A stretch of DNA of 64,000 nucleotides. Origin: Bog-257 sp963834135 (lineage in GTDB: Bacteria > Acidobacteriota > Terriglobia > Terriglobales > Acidobacteriaceae). How positions within the stretch are numbered: the stretch's first letter is position 1; each line of letters starts with the position of its first letter. A program made the translations under genes and the position numbers. The notes under the pieces are model-generated. The model was not told where the DNA came from. It saw only the letters and a program-made list of their open reading frames with translations, and did not search any database. The DNA is taken from positions 434,001 through 498,000 of the forward strand of contig CAWIAN010000005.1 of NCBI GenBank assembly GCA_963834135.1, in the 5' to 3' direction. Positions 15,743-24,800 of this stretch are shown here, one piece after another.

Positions 15743-16049
15743 AGCTTCGCCTCTCTCAGTCCCATCCAACGGACCGGGCGCAAAACACAATACAGGTGCT
15801 GACTTGGAGAGGGCTCGAACCTCTAAAGTCATCAAGGTGGTATTAACAATCGCCCCTTGCGTGCTATTCGCTAAAAGCAGGTTTGCAGCCATACGGCTGT
15901 GGAAAACTAATCAACAGACAATAGGGGCGTTACGGGCAGAGTTGAGAAAGACGCAGGCAAACCATGGCAGGATTGTCCATTTGTTGGACGAAGTCGGTGA
16001 TCAGACATTGGACATTTCACGGCAGGGTTCGGGCGCGATTCGGAAACGT
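15743..16049. other. noncoding leader/promoter region of the antiterminator operon
   Basis: These 307 bp lie between the antiterminator start and the end of the next minus-strand gene. No gene is supported. The region contains the hairpin at 15800-15831 and probably the operon promoter, which I could not place confidently. Confidence 0.5.
15800..15831 (-). promoter_or_regulatory. leader RNA hairpin upstream of the UpxY-like gene
   Basis: On the minus strand TGACTT, one base, AGAGG, a seven-base loop TTCGAGC, CCTCT, two bases, AAGTCA form an 11-bp stem with a small internal bulge, 58-89 bases before the antiterminator ATG. The upper stem and loop mimic a tRNA T-arm (TTCGAGC fits TTCRANY), but no acceptor 5' strand, D-arm or anticodon arm exists, so this is not a tRNA. 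A role in antitermination or autoregulation is inference. Confidence 0.4.
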
Positions 16050-16781
16050 CTACTGCGTCACCGGCCTGTGCATCTTGGCAGGATCGAGCTCGACGGTATT
16101 TTCCAGAACCATCTCCACAGAATCGCCATTGCCCAATGTCACCTCGGGGCCGCGAGTGAGCAGAACCGTAGCCAAGCCCAGAATTCCGCCGCTGGCCGCG
16201 CCGATGGCTGCGCCCTTACCTCCATCGGCGAGCGCGCCTATGCCGGCTCCGGGAATTGTAGCGGCGGCAATGGTGGCGGCGTCTTTGCCCTTGCTGCTGT
16301 CGCCCTGGATCGTCCCTTCCTTCCCCTTCATGCTGTTATTGGTCGACCCCGGTGTGTTCTGCACCGCGCCGGGCAGCATGATCGTGTAGCCATTGGGGAA
16401 GATCATTGAGGTAAAGCTCATCTGCAATTCCGCGCGACCTTTCACTCTCCCGGGGCGCACGACTCGAAGTACTTCGCCCTGGACGAAGGTTCCGGCTGGA
16501 ATCACGATCTGATTGTCCTGCGTGATGGGGAACGCTGTCTGCGCGTAAACAGGATCGCCCGGACGTGCGCTCTTGGTGGTTACGCCCTGCTTCAGGGTGA
16601 GAGGGATCTTGGTTCCTGAGGGAACGGTGACAAATCGAAGCGGCGGCGGATCAGGCTGGGCGGGTGTCACAACCCCGTTGCGGGGAGTCAGATGGGGCGA
16701 ATCCTGGCTGGTCTGTGAGCATGCCGGAATCGCGATCCCGACACTGAGCGTCGTCGTAAGCAGCGCGGCCAAAGCTCGCAT
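16050..16781 (-). CDS. secreted/envelope protein with TrbI/VirB10-like beta domain and glycine zipper
   Basis: The 243-residue product has a signal sequence ending near PACSQ (possible weak lipobox). A proline-rich spacer follows, then a domain of the pattern VPSGTKIPLTLKQGVTTKSA, PVYAQTAFPITQDNQIVIPAG and GEVLRVVRPGRVKGRAELQM. This resembles the C-terminal beta-barrel of conjugation protein TrbI/VirB10, where the same V-P-A-G-T strands occur. A glycine-rich segment near 180-210 (ATIPGAGIGALADGGKGAAI) could be a membrane-associated glycine zipper. No other conjugation gene is nearby, so this is likely a stand-alone envelope protein of unknown role. Confidence 0.65.
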   Translation of the reverse strand: MRALAALLTTTLSVGIAIPACSQTSQDSPHLTPRNGVVTPAQPDPPPLRFVTVPSGTKIPLTLKQGVTTKSARPGDPVYAQTAFPITQDNQIVIPAGTFVQGEVLRVVRPGRVKGRAELQMSFTSMIFPNGYTIMLPGAVQNTPGSTNNSMKGKEGTIQGDSSKGKDAATIAAATIPGAGIGALADGGKGAAIGAASGGILGLATVLLTRGPEVTLGNGDSVEMVLENTVELDPAKMHRPVTQ

Positions 16782-16874
16782 GAACTCCTCCGGGTTTAGC
16801 AGACACCTGTAGTAGCTTGAACGCCACAGCAGATGGAAAGTCGCGCCGGTTTGCGCCCAAGCGACTCTGCGAGC

Positions 16875-17615
16875 TTATTTTAGGCCATAGAGGGCGTTGA
16901 CGTGTGCCGTCACTGTGATCTTTTCGCCACTGAATTCGGCGGTCGGCGGGGCGGGGGAAGCCGCGGCACCTGCCATCTGTGCCTTCATCATCATGGGGCG
17001 TACCGGCTGCGGCTCAAACGTGTCGACCGAGGCGTAGGACAACTCGCCTAGCGAACGGCCTCCGGCTTGTGCCACGGCATTGGCTTCGTCGTGCGCTCGG
17101 CGCAGCGCATCCTGAACGGCCTTGATCTTGGCGGCGTCGATGTTGTCGAGCTGATAGGTGATGGAGGTGTCGGTCACTTCCATGTTGGCCAGTCCTTCAG
17201 AGATGGGTCCGATCTTGGAGAAGTCTTTGACCTTGATGCTGATATTCGCGTCCACACGATAGCCCACCAGCTTACGTTTAGCGTTCTTGTAGTCGTAGAC
17301 GGGCTGGGTGGCGAAGCGGCTGATCTGCGCTTCGCTGGGATCGATTCCGTTGGAGCGCAGGAGTTGACGCACCTGCTCGGCGGCTTGTGTTGCCTTCTGG
17401 TTCGCATCCTGCAGCTTCTCTTCCTGCGCCGAAATGCCGAACTGAACCAACGCGGTGTCGGGATCGCTCTCGAACTTGCCGTCGGCGCCGACCCAGATGG
17501 AATTGGGAATGACCTTGTTTGATTGATCCTGCGCAATTGCCGGCGCGCCGCTGGTCAATGCAGCGCCGATTATGGTGATGAGGAATGCCAGAAATGCAAC
17601 TCTCTTCTTTGCCAT
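16875..17615 (-). CDS. SIMPL-domain (DUF541) secreted protein
   Basis: After a signal peptide (MAKKRVAFLAFLITIIGAAL) comes a SIMPL/DUF541 domain: ADGKFESDPDTALVQFGISA, then a helix with EQVRQLLRSNGIDPSEAQIS, the strand LVGYRVDANISIKVKD, and the closing EKITVTAHVNALYGL. Members are periplasmic or outer-membrane proteins linked to stress tolerance; the mechanism is unknown. The start is set at ATG 17615, which begins the signal peptide and has AGAGGAG upstream at slightly long spacing; the frame itself is open to 17726. Confidence 0.8.
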   Translation of the reverse strand: MAKKRVAFLAFLITIIGAALTSGAPAIAQDQSNKVIPNSIWVGADGKFESDPDTALVQFGISAQEEKLQDANQKATQAAEQVRQLLRSNGIDPSEAQISRFATQPVYDYKNAKRKLVGYRVDANISIKVKDFSKIGPISEGLANMEVTDTSITYQLDNIDAAKIKAVQDALRRAHDEANAVAQAGGRSLGELSYASVDTFEPQPVRPMMMKAQMAGAAASPAPPTAEFSGEKITVTAHVNALYGLK

Positions 17616-18229
17616 GATGATTTGTAGACTCCTCTGTCCGTTGAAGCGTGAGCGTCCTGTGCTCATCGATAGTCTCCGCACGCTTTCCAGGCATGAACAT
17701 GAGCTATAACTTTCGTGCCGAATCATAGCTGCGGCCTGCTAGTTACGCCAGCCCGGGAACTCGGGAATTTTCTGCTTTCCACAGGCACCCGTGCTATATA
17801 CTTCGCGGCATCATAAAGGGAACGTTCGCGACTCCCGTTCTTGCGCGCGGACGGTCGACAATCGGCCACTGTTTTTTCGTCAGATCCGATATCCAAAGGG
17901 CATGGTTTTACAGGCTGCTGAAAACATTGCAATCGACTCCGGTCTTGTCAGCTGAAGCCGACTTCGGACCATAAACAATGGGCCTCGACCCTGGCCTGAA
18001 GGCCAGTATTACCCGACACGCCACTGCGATCGAATTTTTTAGGCGGTCTGTTCAGTAGGGCCGCAGGCTTCAGCTTCTGATCAGCTGCAAGCGCCGCATC
18101 TGCAAGATAAGCAACTGCCGTACGGACTCCTGGCCAGATTACTCGTAAAATGAGGTAGCGCCTTTGATCCATAAATTTGGCGTGGGCAGCGTACGCAGTA
18201 TTCGTAGCCCTAGGTTAGGAAATTCTCTG
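17616..18229. other. 614-bp intergenic region between divergent genes
   Basis: This stretch separates the divergent SIMPL gene and murA. I see no gene. A TAAAAT at 18146-18151 is a plausible murA -10 box, giving a leader of ~70 bases. Between 17947 and 18076 there are several short hairpins with TGAA/TTCA loops, listed separately. Confidence 0.5.
17947..18006. repeat. two hairpins with TGAA loops
   Basis: GTCAGC-TGAA-GCCGAC (17947-17962, one mismatch) and CTGGCC-TGAA-GGCCAG (17991-18006, perfect six-pair stem) share the loop with the hairpin at 4081-4094. A weaker relative (AGGC-TTCA-GCTT, complementary loop) is at 18065-18076. They look like members of one small interspersed family. Confidence 0.5.
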
Positions 18230-19534
18230 ATGGACAAGTTTGTCATTCGCGGCGGCAATCCGCTGCTGGGCACGGTGCGAATCAGCGGCGCCAAGAACGC
18301 GGCCTTACCGGCGATGGCCGCAGCTCTGCTCACCGAAGAGCCCGTCATCCTCGAAAACATTCCGCAGGTGCGGGACATCGAGACCGAGCGCAAGCTTCTG
18401 GCTGCAATGGGCGCCGAAGTTGAACTCGGATACGGCCGAGCGCAGCATCGCACGACCATCTGCTGCCGCGATCTGGTGAATCCCGAAGCTTCCTACGAAT
18501 TGGTCAAGACCATGCGCGCCTCGACGCTGGTGCTGGGACCCCTCCTTGCCCGTATGAAGACTGCTCGCGTGTCATTGCCCGGTGGTTGCGCCATCGGAGC
18601 CCGCCCGATCGACCTGCACCTGAAAGGTCTTGCGAAGTTGGGCGCGAGGATCGAGCACCAGCATGGCTACATTGAAGCCAGCGCCGAGCGGCTGAAGGGC
18701 GCGCGCATCGTCTTCGAAAAGATTACGGTCACCGGAACCGAAGACCTGTTGATGGCTGCGACGCTCGCCGAAGGCGAGACCGTGCTGGAAAACTGTGCAC
18801 GCGAACCGGAGGTCGTGGACCTGGCGAACCTCCTCAACAAGATGGGCGCGCAGATCGAAGGAGCCGGTACTCATAAGATCCATGTCCACGGCGTCGACAA
18901 GCTGCACGGGGCACGCCATCGCATCATCCCCGATCGCATCGAGGCAGGCACGTTCGTCATCGCCGGTGCTCTAACGGGGGGCGATCTGACGGTGACCGGC
19001 TGCGATCCAGTTCATCTCGACGCGCTCTTGCTGAAGCTGGAAGACTGCGGCGTGACCGTGCAGCGAAACGGCGAGTCGGTGCGCATCGTCAGCAACGGAC
19101 CGTTGAAGTGCGCCGACATCATGACGGAGGAATACCCCGGCTTCCCCACGGATATGCAGGCGCAATATATGGCGCTGGCGACGCAAGCGGAGGGGGCCAG
19201 CATCATTACGGAGAACATTTTCGAGAACCGCTTCATGCATGCGCAGGAGCTGGTGCGCATGGGAGCGAACATCAAGATCGAAGGCAGCCGCGCCGTAGTG
19301 CGCGGGCGGACTCCGTTGAGCGGTGCTGCCGTGCAGGCCAGCGACTTGCGCGCTTCGGCATCGCTGGTGATTGCGGCCTTAGTTGCGGATGGCGAAACCA
19401 TTATCGATCGCGTGTACCACATCGATCGGGGCTACGAGCACATCGAAGAGAAGCTACGCGGCGTAGGGGCGCAGATCCGACGGATCGGTGAGCTGCTCCC
19501 GCGACGTGTGAGCGCGCCGGCTGTGGCGAGCTAG
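18230..19534 (+). CDS. murA: UDP-N-acetylglucosamine 1-carboxyvinyltransferase
   Basis: MurA catalyses the first committed step of peptidoglycan synthesis, transferring enolpyruvate from PEP to UDP-GlcNAc. The 434-residue product starts MDKFVIRGGNPLLGTVRISG with the conserved SGAKNAALPAMAA. It has the catalytic Cys in LPGGCAIGARPIDLHL (C120, the residue attacked by fosfomycin), and TEEYPGFPTDMQAQ and FENRFMHAQEL in the C-terminal half. The start is taken at ATG 18230, preceded by AGGAAA; the frame extends to 18164 but that extension lies outside the family. Encoded alone, with a TPR protein gene 72 bp downstream. Confidence 0.95.
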   Translation: MDKFVIRGGNPLLGTVRISGAKNAALPAMAAALLTEEPVILENIPQVRDIETERKLLAAMGAEVELGYGRAQHRTTICCRDLVNPEASYELVKTMRASTLVLGPLLARMKTARVSLPGGCAIGARPIDLHLKGLAKLGARIEHQHGYIEASAERLKGARIVFEKITVTGTEDLLMAATLAEGETVLENCAREPEVVDLANLLNKMGAQIEGAGTHKIHVHGVDKLHGARHRIIPDRIEAGTFVIAGALTGGDLTVTGCDPVHLDALLLKLEDCGVTVQRNGESVRIVSNGPLKCADIMTEEYPGFPTDMQAQYMALATQAEGASIITENIFENRFMHAQELVRMGANIKIEGSRAVVRGRTPLSGAAVQASDLRASASLVIAALVADGETIIDRVYHIDRGYEHIEEKLRGVGAQIRRIGELLPRRVSAPAVAS

Positions 19535-19594
19535 CGTTCCTTGACGCGGTATCCCCCTCGCCCAAAAGATGGGCTTGAACGCGACGGTTCGCAT

Positions 19595-19609
19595 TAGAAT
19601 GATCGTGTG
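19595..19609 (+). promoter_or_regulatory. -10 hexamer TAGAAT six bases before a GTG start
   Basis: TAGAAT (19595-19600), six bases (GATCGT), then GTG at 19607, immediately followed by ATG. Third instance of the arrangement seen at 3165 and 8840. Confidence 0.5.
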
Positions 19610-20161
19610 ATGATTGCCCGGCGAGTCTGTTGGATACTGATATTCGCGTTCGCCGCTGTGTTTGGACTGGCGGCTCAGACCACGAGCCAAAGCCCGGCAG
19701 GCGAGAGCTCCTCGCGTTCCCAGCCGGAGACCGCACCTACCCCACCCGACGCTCCTACGCCTGACCAGGGAACGCAAACGACTGCACCCGCGAAATCCGG
19801 CGCAAAACGCACTCTTAACAAGCTGGATCCGCATTGCATCGACGTCATCTTTCATTCCTGCTGGTCGTCTCCGGCAGCCGAACCCGGCAAGCCGATGACC
19901 GATGAGAAGCAGGCGGCCGAAGATATTGACGTCGGCTATTACTATTTGAAAGACAAGAACTACCGCGCCGCGCAGTCCCGCTTGAAAGAGGCGCTGCAGT
20001 TGCAGCCCGGGTCTCCGGTGGCGCTGGTCGGACTTGCCCAGGCGCAACAGAAATTGGGGGACACCGACGGCGCACGGCAGAGCTATGAGGCGTACCTGAA
20101 AGGCAATCCCGACGGTCCGGATGCCGAGAAAGTGAAGAAGGCGATGGCACAACTGAAGTGA
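19607..20161 (+). CDS. exported TPR-repeat protein
   Basis: The 184-residue product has a signal peptide (ARRVCWILIFAFAAVFGLAAQ), a Ser/Pro/Thr/Gln-rich linker to about residue 65, and a C-terminal domain with two to three tetratricopeptide repeats (AAEDIDVGYYYLKDKNYRAA, LKEALQLQPGSPVALVGLAQ, GDTDGARQSYEAYLKGNPDG). Such proteins are periplasmic scaffolds; the partner is unknown. The start could be GTG 19607 or the adjacent ATG 19610. It ends before a strong hairpin shared with the convergent aldo/keto reductase gene. Confidence 0.75.
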   Translation: MMIARRVCWILIFAFAAVFGLAAQTTSQSPAGESSSRSQPETAPTPPDAPTPDQGTQTTAPAKSGAKRTLNKLDPHCIDVIFHSCWSSPAAEPGKPMTDEKQAAEDIDVGYYYLKDKNYRAAQSRLKEALQLQPGSPVALVGLAQAQQKLGDTDGARQSYEAYLKGNPDGPDAEKVKKAMAQLK

Positions 20162-20177
20162 AGCGGTTTTCGAAGAC

Positions 20178-20219
20178 CGGACGTTCCGTGCGGCTGACGT
20201 GGTCAGGACGGAACGTCCG
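20178..20219. terminator. hairpin between convergent genes
   Basis: A perfect 12-bp stem (CGGACGTTCCGT / ACGGAACGTCCG, 20178-20189 and 20208-20219) with an 18-base loop lies between two convergent stops. It probably acts in both directions. There is no long U-tract. Confidence 0.6.
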
Positions 20220-20228
20220 AGCTCTCAG

Positions 20229-21089
20229 TTAGGCAGCGGCTTTTCCTGCTACTGCAGTTTCAATTTCCTTCATCTCCTCAGCGGAGAGCGAAATATTTCC
20301 GGCCTTCATGTTTTCTTCCAGGTGAGCGACGCTTGAGGTGCCGGGAATCGGCAGCATCACAGGACTGCGGTGCAGCAGCCAGGCCACCGAAATCTGCGCC
20401 ACGGTAGCTCCATGATGCTTGGCGATCTCATCCAGCTTGCCGCCCGGCTTAGCCAGTTTCCCGGATGCGACCGGGAACCACGGGATAAAAGCGATATTGT
20501 GTTTCTCACAGTATTCCACGACGTCCTCGTGCTGCCGATCGGAGAGGTTGTACTGGTTCTGCACGCTGACAACATTAACCACCTTGCGCGCCCGGTCGAT
20601 CTCATGCGGTTTTACTTCGCTGAGTCCAATGTGCCGGATCTTTCCTTGCTTTTGCAGCTTCGCGATCGGTGCCAGCGAGTCCTCCACCGGAACCTGCGGA
20701 TCGAAGCGGTGCAGTTGCCACAGGGCAATACTGTCGGTTTTCAGCCATCGCAGGCTCATCTCGAGTTGCTGAACCAGGTATTCAGGCCGGGCGACGGGCT
20801 GCCACTGGTCGGGACCCTGGCGAGTTAGGCCGCCCTTGGTCGCGACGACGAGGTTCCTCGGGAACGGCGCAAGCGTCTCACCAATTAAGGGCTCGCTTAC
20901 AGCGGGACCGTAAGAATCCGCCGTGTCGATAAAATTTACGCCGAGCTCAACCGCGCGCCTCAGGACACGTTTTGCTTCCTCTACATCCCGGGGTGGACCC
21001 CAAATACCCGGGCCGGTAATCCGCATGGCTCCAAATCCCAGGCGATTCACTTCCATATCGCCGCCGATCTTGAATGTTTTTGCCGCCAC
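20229..21089 (-). CDS. aldo/keto reductase
   Basis: A (beta/alpha)8 NADPH-dependent oxidoreductase of 286 residues. Catalytic residues are visible: the Asp/Tyr pair in FIDTADSYGP, Lys in VVATKGGL and His in ALWQLHRFDP. The cofactor end has IPGTSSVAHLEENMKA. It is close to the YdbC/general-stress AKR group; the substrate is unknown. The best start is GTG 21089, seven bases after GGAGGA; the frame is open to 21167 but the extra 26 residues look nonconserved. Confidence 0.85.
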   Translation of the reverse strand: MAAKTFKIGGDMEVNRLGFGAMRITGPGIWGPPRDVEEAKRVLRRAVELGVNFIDTADSYGPAVSEPLIGETLAPFPRNLVVATKGGLTRQGPDQWQPVARPEYLVQQLEMSLRWLKTDSIALWQLHRFDPQVPVEDSLAPIAKLQKQGKIRHIGLSEVKPHEIDRARKVVNVVSVQNQYNLSDRQHEDVVEYCEKHNIAFIPWFPVASGKLAKPGGKLDEIAKHHGATVAQISVAWLLHRSPVMLPIPGTSSVAHLEENMKAGNISLSAEEMKEIETAVAGKAAA

Positions 21090-21261
21090 TCTCAGTTCCT
21101 CCTTGTTCCACTGGGCTAGAGCGATGGATGAACGGCCGGGCATTTTGGATTCGGCGCTCCTATTCAATATTTGCGAAGTTCTATCGCGTCACCGACATGT
21201 GTGACGCGTCTCGTTGAGTTCATAGCACTTAAACGGCGATGGTAGAGACGAGGAGCTACCG

Positions 21262-21729
21262 ATGAAGGGAAATGAGAAAGTAATCAAGGCTTTGAACAAG
21301 GCGCTGTGCGACGAGTTGACCGCCATTACGCAGTACATGGTGCAGGCGGAGATCTGCGAGAACTGGGGCTACGTGCGGCTGGCCGGCCTGACCAAAGGCC
21401 GCGCTATTGAAGAGATGCACCACGCCGAGCGCCTGATTGAGCGCATTATCTTTCTGGATGGGACACCGAACGTTAACGTCCCCCTAACGCCCGTAGTCGG
21501 GAAGACCGTGCAACAGCAACTGGAAGCCGACTTGGCGTCGGAGAGCGGCGCGATCAGCGAGTACAACGAGGGCGTGGCAATCTGTACGGACGCCAGCGAC
21601 GCAGGCAGCAAAGATTTGTTCGAGGCGCTGTTACGCGATGAAGAGAAGCATGCCGATTTCCTGGAGGCGCAACTCCATTCCATCAAGGAGATGGGTATCG
21701 GGGCGTATCTTGCGCAGCAGATGAAATAG
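21262..21729 (+). CDS. bfr: bacterioferritin
   Basis: This 155-residue protein carries every diagnostic residue at the canonical position: ferroxidase ligands E18, E51, H54, E94, E127 and H130 (patterns LCDELTAITQY, EEMHHAERL, LLRDEEKHADFL), and the heme-ligating M52. It should form the 24-subunit iron-storage shell with heme at the dimer interfaces. A good ribosome-binding site (GAGGAG) precedes the ATG. No bacterioferritin-associated ferredoxin gene is next to it. Confidence 0.95.
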   Translation: MKGNEKVIKALNKALCDELTAITQYMVQAEICENWGYVRLAGLTKGRAIEEMHHAERLIERIIFLDGTPNVNVPLTPVVGKTVQQQLEADLASESGAISEYNEGVAICTDASDAGSKDLFEALLRDEEKHADFLEAQLHSIKEMGIGAYLAQQMK

Positions 21730-21879
21730 AAGCATTCATCACGGAAGACACGGAGCGTACAGAGGCTTTACCGTCTTCGAGCACTCCCAATAACCGAAGG
21801 TTCAGTGGGCAATTCCTGATCCTTGGTTTTCTCCGCGCTTCCCGTGTCCTCCGTGGTGAACAAAGATCCGCCGGTCGCA

Positions 21880-24800
21880 CTACTTCTTCGTCACCGCGAC
21901 AACGTTGTCATCCGGATTGCGGTCGATCAACTTGTCCACAGGATCGATGCCAGCTTGCGCCGGGAGCTTATCGACCGTAATCGTCAGATCGGTTTTCTCT
22001 TGATCGATCTTGTGTTTCTGCAAGTAGAGGTACTTTCCGTCCGCATCCAGCACACCGATATCCATCCAGTCGTTCACTGGGATGCTGTGCTCCTGGCCTT
22101 TGCCGTCCGCGCGCACCTTCTTCGCTTCTACGACTAAGTTAACCTGGTACTTGCCGTCGGGAAGTGTGGTGTAGGTGGCGGAAAGCGCGCGGTTGTCGTA
22201 CAGCGTAATGTTCCGGAACAGATCGTCGAATACATACTGATATTGCGACGGGGTGAACTTCTGGAACTCGCTCTCCAGGTCGAGTGAGGTCGGATACGGC
22301 GGACCCTTGAAAGCATACTGCTTCAGGAATTCGCGGATGGCGGCGTTGACGTTGTCTTCGCCGATGTAGTCCTGCAGCGCATACATGGCTAGCGAGCCCT
22401 TGCGATAGTGGATGTATCCCTGGTTCTGATCGACTTTGTACAGAGGGTTCTCTTCGTTGCGCTCGCTGGCGCGTCCACGAAGATACTGATCGAGTTCGAA
22501 GCGCAGAAACTTCTTCATCGCATCGTCCCCGAAGTGATGCTTCATCACCATCAGCGCCGTGTACTGCGCCATGGTCTCGTCGAGCGAGGTATCACCTTCC
22601 ACATAAGCTGAGATCACCTGATGCGCCCACCACTGATGAGCGGTCTCATGCGAGGTCACATAGAAAGGTAGATTGACTGCGTCAGCCTTGCCGCTGATTA
22701 TCGTGAGAAAACCGATCGACTCGGAGAAGGGAACAGTGTTGGCGAAGGATTCGGCGAACGTGCCATAACGCGGGAACTCGATGATGCGCAGCTGATGGAA
22801 CTGGAAGGGGCTGAAGTTGGTTGAACAGTAGGCGAGCGTCTCCTTCATGCTCTCCATCATCGTATCGATGTCGAACTCATGCCCCGGCTGGTAGTAGACT
22901 TCCAGGTTGACGTTCTGCCACTTGTCGCGGCGTACCGCGTAGCGCCCCGACTGGAACGAATAGATGTTGAGGATGGGCGCGTCCATTTTGTAATGGAAGT
23001 AGCGGCGGCCGTTCTCCACCCATTCCTTCTGCAGGTATCCCGGAGCGATGGCGATCTGGTCGGGTGTGGTGCTGACCGTGGCGTCGAAGTTGATCCAGTC
23101 GGCATCGAAGCTGACGCTGTTGTATTGGCGCGCGGCTACATCCTCCAGCTTCGGCATGCGGCGAGGCTTGTCGAGGCCGTGCCGATGACGAGTGCTGTCG
23201 TCGGTCAGCTCGATCTCGGGCGCGTATCCGATATACGGTCCGTAGCGGTCGTTGATGAACGAGCCGTTATGGACGATGTCGGTGTTGGGACCAGCGTTCT
23301 CGAAGCCAGGATTGTCGTACCGGATGGCATAGTCGAGTTCGACGCGACCTTTCGGCGGCAGCGGAGCGGGAAGCTGATAGACATAGAATCCCAGGGTCGA
23401 GTCTTCGATAATCGGGGTCTGCCCGCCGGCCAATGTCAGCTTTTCTACTTTTACATTGCGGCGCGGAACCGGAATCAGATCGACCGGCCACACTGTTATC
23501 GCCACGCGATCGATAGGCGCCGACGTTTTGTTCTCGAGCCACATCGTGCCGTGCATTGCAATCGAGCGCTCTTCGGGATAGAAGTCCACCTGTGTGACGA
23601 CGTCGGTGACGCGAGGCTGTGGCGTATCGAAGTATTGCTTGTACTTCTTCTCATATTGAGCACGGGCATCGTCGACGCTGTACGTGCTGCGGTAGGGATT
23701 CAGGACATGAGTGTTGTAGAAGATGTAGCCGCCGACACCAGCCATCAGCATCAGGCAGGCGACAGCGCCGGCTACGGAGGTGCGGGTGAATCGGGCTGCG
23801 GCGAGTTTCATGCGCACGCGCCAACTGCTCTCCGTGCCACGTACCCACAGCAGATTGGTCAAAATCGCCAGTAAAATGGCGGCTACGCCCCAATACAACC
23901 GGAACCAGATGAGCGGCTGCAGAAACGGACCATAGCCGTTGATGTCGGAGTACGTTACCTGAGGCGTCTGGCCGAAGCGATAGAGATAATCCTGAAATCC
24001 GGCGGGCGGCAGAGAGAGCGTGGCCACGATGTAAAGCACCATCACAAAGTGGCCGAGATATTTGTTGTTGACGATGGTCTGAACGAACATCGCCAGAACG
24101 CACAGGATCCACAGCGAGGTCAGCCGGTTGAGAAACAGTTCGCGGAAGTAGAGCCCGAATTCGATGTGATGGAAGCCCTGGGCGATCTGTACCGTTACGC
24201 CGGAGGCCAGGATTAGCAGCACCACGACGACCTGCACCAGCATCAGCGCAAACAGCTTGGAGCAGAACAGCACCCAACGTTGCAGCGGGAAGGCGTCGAT
24301 CACCTGGTTGAGCTGGGCATCGCGTTCGCGCCACACCAGTTCGCCGGAATAGAAAATGATGATGGCTATGGCAAAGATGAAGAAGCCGGCTCCGGCCAGT
24401 TCGAGCATCTGGTAGGTAACTGGATACGTCCTGGCGGAGAGCGGATTATTGATGCCGGCGGCGCTCAATAAGGCGAACAGAAATCCCGCCAGCATCAGCA
24501 CCAGGAAGAAGACATTCTTCGTGGTCTCGCGAAAGTGAATTCGCGTGAGCGAGAGCAGATGGCGAAATGAAGCGCCCGTGGAGAACGCCGGATGTGCGAC
24601 AGGCAGCGCCTGGGTGATTGGAACCGGCTCCTTTTCGTCTGCAACCTGCCGGCGCTTGCTCTTCTCCGCGGGATAAGCGAACTTAAACTTCACGTAGGCG
24701 ATCACCAGGAAGATCGCGCCTACGCCCAGCCATAAGGCTCGGTTTGCGAGCAGGATTCCCTGCAGCGGGATGAGCTGCGTGTTGCGTTGGAACGGCGTCC

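Noticed and set aside
15800..15831. tRNA 3' end on the minus strand
   Set aside because: The T-arm pairs perfectly, but the 5' acceptor strand GACTTGG is absent from the required distance and there are no D or anticodon arms; reported as a leader hairpin.
22879..23874. 331-codon plus-strand frame opposite the permease/peptidase gene
   Set aside because: It lies within the peptidase coding region, has no ribosome-binding site and no recognisable family.
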